Shown: positions 31,285-36,860 of the stretch, in pieces | How positions within the stretch are numbered: the stretch's first letter is position 1 | How the letters are laid out: each line of letters begins with the position of its first letter | Origin: Fibrobacter succinogenes | Lineage (GTDB): Bacteria > Fibrobacterota > Fibrobacteria > Fibrobacterales > Fibrobacteraceae | Assembly (NCBI GenBank): GCA_902762305.1 | Contig: CACWNW010000036.1 | Location: 1-36,860 of the forward strand | Direction: 5' to 3' | DNA: 36,860 nt | Made by a program: the position numbers and the translations under genes | Notes under the pieces: generated by a model | The model's database searches: none | Seen by the model: the letters and a program-made list of their open reading frames with translations, nothing else | Told to the model about the DNA's origin: nothing

Positions 31285-31758
31285 GTGCGCACGGCAAATC
31301 GACGAAGCCGGCCTCAAGGACGACCTGAAAACGCTCATCCGGGGCACTGTCGAGACAGCCATCATAGAGCGCTACCGACGCAGGGAATCGTCCGTGGAGG
31401 AGTCCCTCATCGAGATGTACCTGGCAGGCGTATCCGTGCGTCGCGTGGAGGACGTCACCGAGCTCCTGTGGGGCTCCCAGCCAGCACCGGCGCAACATCC
31501 GGACGAACAACATCCTCGAACAGCTGAACCGCGAGATACGCAGAAGGACTCGTGTTGTCGGCTGCTTGCAGAAACATCCTCGGCTCGGATATGAAAACAT
31601 GCTAGCATGTTTTCGCATCGCTCGCCTTGCGGCGTTTTCCCAGACGGTGAAACGGCCCTGATGCTTGTCTGCGCAAGGCTAAGGCATGTCGCCTCATGCT
31701 TCAGCCTAAATCTGAGGTTGGAACAAACTATTTTTTGCGAAAAAACCTTGACACTACC
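31285..31758 (+). pseudogene. Decayed IS256-family element with internal deletions
   Basis: Three islands of a mutator-type (IS256) transposase remain. First, LKDDLKTLIRGTVE is joined directly to TAIIERYRRRESSVEESLIE and MYLAGVSVRRVEDVTELLWG; about 60 residues are missing at the join. Second, after a jump of about 220 residues and a frame change, NIRTNNILEQLNREIRRRTR with VVG. Third, after about 75 foreign bases, GVFPDGETALMLVCARLRHV with A. It ends at the terminal repeat (TTGGAACAAACTATTTTTTG, then CGAAAAAACCTTGACACTACC to 31758). That end is the inverted form of 36657-36698, so the same element family is present twice. No complete catalytic triad remains. Confidence 0.85.
31593..31614. repeat. 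22-bp perfect palindrome inside the IS256 remnant
   Basis: GAAAACATGCT followed by its exact reverse complement AGCATGTTTTC. It sits in the roughly 75-base foreign segment that separates two transposase fragments, followed by GCATCGCTCGCCTTGCGGCG. Confidence 0.85.
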
Positions 31759-32166
31759 CTACTTAAAATATTCCTGTTCGATCTTGCTCAACATCGGGCA
31801 GGTCTGCCCTGCACGCAGAACAAACGCCATCGAGATTTCGTTCAACAGTCCCACGGGCACAAACACGCCCTTACTCATGTTATTCAGAAAGACATTCACA
31901 TCTATCGCAAAGATCTGCGCACAGTCTACAAAGGAATCGTGATGCAGAAAGTCGTTCTCGCTCTTCAGGATCTTGGGCTGCGATTCCTCCGGCTTGAAAC
32001 GGTAGCGTTCCGAATTGATGGAACAGCATACCACCAGCGATTCGGTTTTCTTGACAACCAGCAAATACTTGCCATGGTCCGTTTTTATAACAGAATTGAC
32101 TTCCGAATGGACCACCGCACCGCGCTCAGAATACAAGCGCCCCGTTAACTCCTTAGGCAGTTCCAT
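31759..32166 (-). CDS. Probable toxin partner of the Panacea antitoxin
   Basis: 135 aa. Strand-rich: GRLYSERGAVVHSEVNSVI, KYLLVVKKTESLVVCCSIN, then ILKSENDFLHHDSFVDCAQIFAID and a C-terminal helix EISMAFVLRAGQTCPMLSKI. The order of strands and the DSFVDC-x-x-IFAID segment remind me of PemK/MazF-like RNases, but the match is weak. It starts 2 bases after the antitoxin gene ends. Its stop codon abuts the end of the IS256 remnant (31758), so the element probably inserted at the 3' end, perhaps removing a few codons. Confidence 0.55.
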   Translation of the reverse strand: MELPKELTGRLYSERGAVVHSEVNSVIKTDHGKYLLVVKKTESLVVCCSINSERYRFKPEESQPKILKSENDFLHHDSFVDCAQIFAIDVNVFLNNMSKGVFVPVGLLNEISMAFVLRAGQTCPMLSKIEQEYFK

Positions 32167-32168
32167 AA

Positions 32169-32711
32169 TTAAAGCGCCTGCCTGAAGAGAATATCGTCTT
32201 TTACGTATTCGCGGAGTTCGCTGTCCGCACCAATCTCATCAAGGATTTCATCTATCCTGATGGACGTATTCATGCCCGCGTTCCGGGCCGAATTCCAGGC
32301 ATGTTTGTGGGACAACTGGGTCAATTCGTCGAATGACTTGTCTTTATACAAATTAAGCGAGTAGGTCAGGGCCTCGACATCGGTCTCCGAAAGGTAATCC
32401 GCATTGACACTCTTCAGCGGCACCACGAAGCCCTTCTCGTTTTCGCGGTCGAAACGCCGGAAGGCATCGCCCTCCGACGGGTCCGGCTTCATCTCGTCGT
32501 ACAAGACAGACGGCACAGGTCCATTGTTCATGGCGATATACGTGTCGCCAGTGACGGTCCTGCCGTATTTTTTCAGGTGGTACAAGTCCGCAAACCACAA
32601 GATTTTGAAAATCTTGTGCAAGCGACACTGATCCTCGGGCAACCTCGTGGCGACCCACAAGGCGGCATTGATCAGGACATCCTTGCCGAACAATGGTTTA
32701 AATGCGGACAT
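32169..32711 (-). CDS. Panacea (SocA/GepA-like) antitoxin
   Basis: 180 aa. The Panacea/DUF4065 signature is clear: KILWFADLYHLKKYGRTVTG followed by DTYIAMNNGPVPSVLYDEM. Residues 95-125 (DYLSETDVEALTYSLNLYKD) and LTQLSHKHAWNSARN complete the domain. Panacea proteins neutralise many unrelated toxins encoded next to them (PanAT), and close relatives include the proteolytic adaptor SocA. Here the antitoxin gene comes first with the candidate toxin 2 bases downstream. An inverted repeat at 32784-32805 upstream may be its operator. Confidence 0.83.
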   Translation of the reverse strand: MSAFKPLFGKDVLINAALWVATRLPEDQCRLHKIFKILWFADLYHLKKYGRTVTGDTYIAMNNGPVPSVLYDEMKPDPSEGDAFRRFDRENEKGFVVPLKSVNADYLSETDVEALTYSLNLYKDKSFDELTQLSHKHAWNSARNAGMNTSIRIDEILDEIGADSELREYVKDDILFRQAL

Positions 32712-32783
32712 GCGATTCCTTTCCCCTAAAAATATGAAATTTCAACATTCGAGTCAACCCCCTCTATTGGACCTAAGTCGGTT

Positions 32784-32832
32784 TTGTTCAAGGAATTATG
32801 AACAAATTTTGCATATAATGCACATTTGTTCA
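32784..32832 (-). promoter_or_regulatory. Candidate operator of the Panacea pair
   Basis: TTGTTC-N10-GAACAA forms an inverted repeat at 32784-32805, with a third TTGTTC at 32826-32831 and TATAAT between them. About 75 bases upstream of the antitoxin start, a sensible place for autoregulation. Confidence 0.4.
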
Positions 32833-32908
32833 CTATCAAATATGCACAAACAGATTCGGTTTGTCAATAGGTCTAAGAGATTTTTTTTTCGACTAATTAA
32901 ACAATTAC

Positions 32909-33046
32909 GGGCGTTCCCCGGCCAGGGCCGGGGCCGGGCTCTCGCGGCATAAAATTGCGGCCTCACGCCGCAATTTTTCCGCCTAGAGGGCCGAGTGCAT
33001 TTAACGAGCGGCCCTCCCGGCCCTTCGGGCTTCCATCCCTAACGCT
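32909..33046. ncRNA. GC-rich structured intergenic element
   Basis: No ORF. Starts GGGCGTTCCCCGG and CCAGGGCCGGGGCCGGGCT, then CTCGCGGC, a strong stem AATTGCGGC-CTCAC-GCCGCAATT with TTT (32953-32978), then GCGGCCCTCCCGGCCC and ends TTCCATCCCTAACGC. Composition contrasts sharply with the AT-rich surroundings. I recall sequences of this build (GGGCGTnCC, GGGCTnTCGC, CCCTAACGC) as recurrent between genes in Bacteroidota mobile regions, but cannot verify. It could be an RNA or a mobile-element end. Confidence 0.45.
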
Positions 33047-33103
33047 GGCCATAGCCACTAAGCAGCAGAGCCGCAAGTGGCTGGAGGCCTAATGCGAACA
33101 AAT

Positions 33104-33960
33104 TCACTTATTCTTTCGTTTCGTTGAGACCTTTTCCCTTTGTTTTGCTCCCATTTCAAATGAGGCGCAGTATTCGCCAAGCAATTTCTGGACCGTTTCC
33201 TGCGGAATCAGTTTCTTCTTGTATTCGGCAATCAAAGTCGGGCTCATAGAACGACTCATCGCATATTCGACAACGACCTGGTCTGCCGATGGACAAAGAA
33301 TCATGCCGATTGACGGATTTTCGTTGGACTTTCGGACATCCCGATCCAATGCCTCCAAGTAAAACTCAAGTTGCCCTAAATCCTTAGGATGGAACTTTGT
33401 CGTTTTGAGTTCGATCGCCACCAAGGCCTGCAAGCCTCTATGGTAAAAGAGCAAATCAGCCTTGTAGGAAGATGCACCCACCTGCAGAACATACTCCATA
33501 TCAACAAACAAAAATTCCCTGCTGCCGAGTTCCAGAATGAAATTTTTCATCTGTTCCACGATAGACTTTTTCAACTTGTTTTCCGACTTGCAATTGCAAA
33601 GAATCGCTACATGATTTGTAAATGAAGTCAAGCCGATAAACTTCAATCGCATCCCGTTTTTGAATATTTTCCAATTGTGCAGTTTCCAACTGCACAAATT
33701 CAGGATTCAGTTTTGATTGGACAAAATTAAGGAAATCCTCAGACGAATATTCGTCATACAGTACATAATCAAGGCCGCAATTTTACACCGGAGCTGGGAA
33801 ATCTGAAGAATTTTCCGGCTTTCCCCTTGACGGGGTCCCGGCCGGACTAGTAGCTCAAAGTACGCCGGAACAATCACATCAACCACCAGATTCCGACAAC
33901 CGATCTTGTTGTCAGGATCCATGAACCACTGTTTGAGGCAGTAAATAAACAGCCTAGAAG
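33104..33960 (-). pseudogene. DUF1016 (YhcG-like) PD-(D/E)xK nuclease gene, 5' part broken
   Basis: The C-terminal nuclease domain is well preserved (33104 to about 33590): FILELGSREFLFVDMEYVLQ, ADLLFYHRGLQALVAIELKT, LGQLEFYLEALDRDVRKSNE, PSIGMILCPSADQVVVEYAM. These supply the Asp and Glu-x-Lys of the active site. The segment before it changes frame: one frame reads YDEYSSEDFLNFVQSKLNPE and VQLETAQLENIQKRDAIEVY, the other MRLKFIGLTSFTNHVAIL. The normal helical N-terminal domain of about 150 residues is absent or unrecognisable. Such proteins are common in defence islands beside restriction systems. I treat it as a decayed gene; an open ORF starts at 33697. Confidence 0.65.
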
Positions 33961-33974
33961 GGGCTTACGGTCCA

Positions 33975-34583
33975 TTATAATTCTTTCAATAAAGTCATCA
34001 ACCGTCCCAACTCTGAGTAAGTATAATCTCTTCCATCCTTCTGCTTTTCCGCCATTGATCTTTCAGCATTGGCTACAGCATTATCAAGACTTCCTTTGTT
34101 CCGTTCAAAGTAGCTGTGCAAGCCCTTTCTGAAGAACTCATTTGCCTTCTTGTAAACCACACACTGATTCAAATCATTTAAAAGTTGTTCTTGATTTTCA
34201 TAAGGACGCGATGTGTATCGGAAATAGTAAAGGAAGAACAACTCTGTACAGCGATGTGTTTCGAAAAACTCGACCTTACAATAAATACCTTTCTTCGGTT
34301 TGCTGATTGGTTCGGCATATTTTTTCTTTAACTTTTGATATTGAGAAAGTTCCGGTTCTTTGTCCTTCGTATCCATGTCAATAATGCAGAAGATACGATT
34401 GTAGCCTGAATCAACGCCCTCTTTTATCTTCGAGTCAAGTTCCGTCAGGTTCGTATGCTTGGGGGAGTCGGGCTTGATGGTCAAACGTTTGAACACATCG
34501 CACAAGGATTTGAAGTAATAGAATTCAGTAGGCCCTTCGCCCAAAACAAGTGCCGTTTGACGTAGTTTGCCCATATCAATCAT
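33975..34583 (-). CDS. RloB-like Toprim-domain protein
   Basis: 202 aa. ALVLGEGPTEFYYFKSLCDV supplies the first Glu of a Toprim-like fold, NRIFCIIDMDTKDKEPE the Asp-x-Asp pair, and CKVEFFETHRCTELFFLYYF the later RloB block. RloB proteins are the presumed nuclease partners of RloA ATPases, first noted as restriction-linked ORFs. The start overlaps the end of the ATPase gene by 8 bases, so the two are translated together. AT-rich. The analogy with the AAA plus DUF4435 pair at 27828-29775 is close: each is an ABC-type ATPase with a Toprim effector. Confidence 0.82.
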   Translation of the reverse strand: MIDMGKLRQTALVLGEGPTEFYYFKSLCDVFKRLTIKPDSPKHTNLTELDSKIKEGVDSGYNRIFCIIDMDTKDKEPELSQYQKLKKKYAEPISKPKKGIYCKVEFFETHRCTELFFLYYFRYTSRPYENQEQLLNDLNQCVVYKKANEFFRKGLHSYFERNKGSLDNAVANAERSMAEKQKDGRDYTYSELGRLMTLLKEL

Positions 34584-35856
34584 CCAGATTTATAAAGATA
34601 CTACCAAGTTCGGGCTTCGCTCCCAATCGACCAATGCGATATGAATTGTAAAGGGAAAGGTTCTTATGCAATCCAAAAGAATCACCGCGAGAATATGTCG
34701 ACGATGCCGTCTCTTTGTTTTTATCAACAAACCATACAACGCCTCTGTTTTCATTAATCAAATCTTGAGATAAGAGTGTCGTTTCCTGACTCGTGATAAT
34801 CAGCTGTGATTTGTCTGAATTGAAAATGAATACATTAAGATAAAAATATAACAAGTCATTGTGTAGGTTCTCTCCTAATTCATCAAGGTAGTACACATGA
34901 GAGCCGGTAATCATATCGTATAAAGCGTCCAGAATGCGTATATATTTTAGGGTTCCTTTTGACTGCCATTTGAGGGAAACATCAAAATCGCCATGGACAG
35001 AATGATTGACAAAAGCCACAGAATCGACTGTCGGCTTAAGCAACTTATCTTTCATTTTTTCGGAAAAAAATTCCCTTTTAATGTGCTCACGAAGTTCTGC
35101 CGGTATAACACTATCTTCCACAATAGGTCGATACTCCACAATGTTCAAATCAGCTTTTTGCAACATGGTGTTATAAAACTTTCGCTTCTTGGGCTCGTTA
35201 TATGCATTCTTCAAGATTTCAACGGGTCCCTTATTCTCATCGCCATCCACTTCATGATAATTATCCACAATCCAACCGTGAAGGGTGTTGAAGGGGGCGA
35301 CATCTTCCTTCAAGGCTGCTTTTCTGCAAACAGACAGGACACTATGGTTGTTCAAGGTGTTCTCACGAATACTGTTTTGAGTCTTGACCAGCAGTTTAAG
35401 ACTTGCGCCAAACTTGATATCTGCCTGCAAGTTTTCGCCTACAAACGAACGCTCATAGAATAAAGACTTTGACTTGTTGGGATAATAGTGTAAGACCTCA
35501 TTCAAAATGTATTTCTCGTTGAACTTCACATCATAATCATATCTGATGCTATTGGCAAAGAATGACACATGCATCTCTATGGGTTCATTTTTTGTGAGAA
35601 CAAATGGAATGCTACTGTCAATTTTTTTGGTTGCATCTGATTTCGGTGAAACCAATATGTGAAACACTTCATTTAAGGCTAACAACATATTAGACTTGCC
35701 GGAAGCATTTGAACCATACAGGATGCCCAATTTATACAAGAATTCGCCATCGGCAACTTCTGCAACAAGCTCCGACGAGGGCCCTTTAGCTAAGAAACTT
35801 AATTCTTGCTTGTCGCGAATGGAAAGGTAATTCTTTACCCAAAAATCTCTTATCAT
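34576..35856 (-). CDS. RloA-like AAA/ABC ATPase
   Basis: 426 aa from ATG 35856 (GAAAGG eight bases upstream); an ATG 28 codons earlier has no site. IRDFWVKNYLSIRDKQELSF is the typical first strand of AAA15 ATPases. Walker A is YGSNASGKSN (47-56). A long helical and strand insert follows (KSKSLFYERSFVGENLQADI, RENTLNNHSVLSVCRKAALK). Then comes a Walker B-like YYLDELGENLHNDLL and the switch QLIITSQETTLLSQ. It ends with a basic RIGRLGAKPELGSIF. The partner RloB gene overlaps its end. The pair is an OLD/Gabija-like architecture and probably protects against phage. Confidence 0.85.
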   Translation of the reverse strand: MIRDFWVKNYLSIRDKQELSFLAKGPSSELVAEVADGEFLYKLGILYGSNASGKSNMLLALNEVFHILVSPKSDATKKIDSSIPFVLTKNEPIEMHVSFFANSIRYDYDVKFNEKYILNEVLHYYPNKSKSLFYERSFVGENLQADIKFGASLKLLVKTQNSIRENTLNNHSVLSVCRKAALKEDVAPFNTLHGWIVDNYHEVDGDENKGPVEILKNAYNEPKKRKFYNTMLQKADLNIVEYRPIVEDSVIPAELREHIKREFFSEKMKDKLLKPTVDSVAFVNHSVHGDFDVSLKWQSKGTLKYIRILDALYDMITGSHVYYLDELGENLHNDLLYFYLNVFIFNSDKSQLIITSQETTLLSQDLINENRGVVWFVDKNKETASSTYSRGDSFGLHKNLSLYNSYRIGRLGAKPELGSIFINLDD

Positions 35857-35974
35857 GGACGAACCTTTCTGTATAAAATTTGTAATTACGTTACAAAAAT
35901 ATACAAAAAATCCACCCAAAACAAAAATATTTTGCAACAAATCGTAATATTTCTACATTTTTTACTATCTTTGT

Positions 35975-36198
35975 AAGAGAAAAGGGCTCCGCCCGCTAAG
36001 GTGAAGCCCAATTCAAAGGACCGAATGGTTCGGCTCCGTTTGAGTGATAGGAACCCAAATATAGCCGAAATCCTCCAATTTGTCTAGAGACAATCCATTC
36101 TTGTCTCTTTAACATCCCTTTTCGATCCACTAGACCTGCACTGCAGGTTTAGTCTTCGAATAAGGAACACCGGATCCATAAGATCCAGGAGCGATAAA
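35975..36198 (+). ncRNA. Long structured leader or small RNA upstream of the 43-aa gene
   Basis: After TTTACTATCTTTG (possible promoter near 35960) come 220 bases with several hairpins: GGGCTCCGCCC; AGAGACAATCCATTCTTGTCTC; CTAGACCTGCACTGCAGGTT with TAG; and GGATCCATAAGATCC near the ribosome site AGGAG. It contains no ORF. It may be a regulated 5' leader. I do not recognise a named riboswitch, tmRNA or 6S RNA in it. Confidence 0.35.
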
Positions 36199-36330
36199 AT
36201 GGCAAAGAAAGTTACATCGCCTAAAATTGCGACCAAAGCTTCTCAAGCACTTCGAGATGGCCGAACCAGCAAAACTACGAAAAGCATAGCCGGTAGCGCC
36301 CTTTCGCAAAGAGAGCCGAGACGTAAATAA
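36199..36330 (+). CDS. 43-aa basic protein of unknown function
   Basis: ATG 36199 follows CCAGGAGCGATAAA. The product begins MAKKVTSPKIATKASQALRD and goes on GRTSKTTKSIAGSALSQREP and RRK. It is very rich in Lys, Arg, Ser, Thr and Ala with no hydrophobic core, so it is probably a nucleic-acid-binding or disordered protein. I have an impression of very similar short ORFs in genomic islands of many bacteria but cannot name the family. The strong ribosome site and a terminator 20 bases after the stop argue that it is a real gene with its own transcript. Confidence 0.72.
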   Translation: MAKKVTSPKIATKASQALRDGRTSKTTKSIAGSALSQREPRRK

Positions 36331-36351
36331 ACGCGCAACTTCAAACCAACG

Positions 36352-36378
36352 AAAGGACCGCCTTACGGTGGTCCTTTT
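36352..36378 (+). terminator. Terminator of the 43-aa gene
   Basis: AAAGGACCGCC-TTAC-GGTGGTCCTTTT: 11-bp stem with one G-T pair and a short T-run. Confidence 0.85.
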
Positions 36379-36386
36379 GGCTATTC

Positions 36387-36656
36387 CTACCCCACAACCT
36401 TCCGCTTAACCCGGCCGAGGATGCCTCGCACGCGGGTATACGCACGCTTCAAAGGTGACGGGAAGGGACAATACATCTTTATCAGCTGATCGAGGGAGCA
36501 TTTGTCCAGGTTGGCAAAGAATTCGGCGCGTTTGGGGTGCGGCTTGCTGGAGCGGACGATACAGGGGTTGCCGGCGATGGCGTATTCGAGCTTGGATTCG
36601 CATTGGACAACCTTGTCGGCGACGGACTCAAACAAGGCCTTACCATGTTCGGTGTT
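36387..36656 (-). pseudogene. C-terminal remnant of an FrhB/FdhB-like protein cut by an IS256 element
   Basis: The reverse strand reads NTEHGKALFESVADKVVQCE, then NPCIVRSSKPHPKRAEFFAN, LIKMYCPFPSPLKRAYTRVR to KVVG. The SSKPHPKRxEFF and LIxxYCPxPSxLKR blocks are those I know from the ends of coenzyme F420 hydrogenase beta-subunit-like proteins, which occur in polysaccharide gene clusters of gut bacteria. Everything before NTEHG is replaced by the end of the IS element at 36657, so only about 90 codons of a protein of some 400 are left. An apparent start (36680) lies in the IS end and is accidental. Confidence 0.6.
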
Positions 36657-36860
36657 GGTAGTGTCAAGGGTTTTTCGCAAAAATAGTTTGTTCCAACATC
36701 AGATCTAGGCTACATTTCCGTCCTTTTCCTGTTCCCGTTTCAGCTCGTTTTCCTTTTCCTGCTCGTAGAGATGCTTCATGTTCAGGTATCTCTTGGTACC
36801 CCATTCCTTCGTGGCGATATGCCTTAGCCTGGCGCACACAAGCATCAGGGCAGATTCCCC
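36657..36860 (-). mobile_element. Right end of an IS256-family insertion sequence (continues past the window)
   Basis: The terminal repeat runs inward from 36657: GGTAGTGTCAAGGG, TTTTTCGCAAAAATAG, TTTGTTCCAAC. It is the reverse complement, with a few changes, of 31715-31758. The transposase end follows at 36710. The other end and the target duplication are outside the window. Confidence 0.85.
36710..36860 (-). CDS. IS256-family transposase, C-terminal fragment
   Basis: The reverse strand, entering from the window edge, reads ESALMLVCARLRHIATKEWG, then TKRYLNMKHLYEQEKENELK and REQEKDGNVA, and stops at 36710. ALMLVCARLRHIA is the conserved end of mutator-family transposases and the counterpart of ALMLVCARLRHVA in the decayed copy at 31640-31690. 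The charged tail is normal for this lineage. The catalytic DDE residues are outside the window. Nothing suggests decay here, so this copy may be active. Confidence 0.87.

Noticed and set aside
31205-31618. 137-codon reverse ORF
   Set aside because: Antisense to recognisable IS256 transposase fragments.
35975-36198. tmRNA, 6S RNA or a known riboswitch
   Set aside because: No tag-peptide reading frame with CCA-type end, no long 6S-like rod, and no conserved riboswitch core that I recognise; kept only as an unnamed structured leader.
1-36860. tRNA or rRNA genes
   Set aside because: I looked for acceptor/T-loop patterns (GGTTCGAATCC-like) and rRNA cores and saw none that fold convincingly. A tRNA scan program would be decisive.

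Overview
The window looks like a chromosome segment of a rumen or gut Fibrobacter (Fibrobacterota). This is a judgement from content, with no database search behind it. Signs are V-type ATPase genes with a DUF2764 subunit, a PPi-dependent phosphofructokinase, a large single-chain pyruvate:ferredoxin oxidoreductase, CotH-type lipoproteins with Ser-rich linkers, a secreted protein with a C-terminal sorting-type domain, and recurrent TATATT-like -10 boxes. Core genes are GC-rich. Several accessory genes are clearly AT-rich.

Layout. 1-1219: end of a leftward V-ATPase operon (atpA start, DUF2764, subunit E with a frameshift). 1644-3399: aspS, also frameshifted. 3691-5937: CotH lipoprotein. 6367-8031: pfp. 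8090-10810: glutathione peroxidase, a 56-aa Cys protein, a peptide-ABC ATPase and an AT-rich GIY-YIG nuclease, all interspersed with dispersed palindromic repeats. 10813-11892: YejE-like permease. 11921-12506: toxin-antitoxin pair. 12818-16345: nifJ. 16424-17838: three small secreted or lipoprotein genes lying between two identical terminators.

The most interesting part is 18003-23951. A leftward operon with overlapping genes encodes an ECF sigma factor, a 38-aa single-pass membrane microprotein, a multi-pass membrane protein, a PrsW-type intramembrane protease, a 275-aa protein, and a radical SAM/SPASM enzyme with a TPR tail. The 275-aa protein has a chagasin-like N-terminal domain followed by ten KYGYP-type repeats and Cys-rich spacers. 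Divergent to this are two tandem cystatin-like proteins (QVVAG motif) and a small membrane protein. I read it as a stress- or envelope-regulated, ribosomally made, radical-SAM-modified repeat peptide whose leader is a cysteine-protease-inhibitor fold, encoded beside a second type of cysteine-protease inhibitor. I cannot name a described system that matches this.

24079-26811: a second CotH lipoprotein, a secreted protein, and a 123-bp duplicate of the CotH 3' end inserted in a ribbon-helix-helix type gene. 26949-36860 is a defence and mobile-element island: a PARIS-like AAA ATPase/DUF4435 pair between 50-bp direct repeats, a putative AbiC-type membrane protein, a decayed IS256 element, a Panacea toxin-antitoxin pair, a broken DUF1016 nuclease gene, a RloA/RloB pair, a structured leader with a 43-aa basic protein, and the end of a second IS256 element beside a truncated FrhB-like gene.
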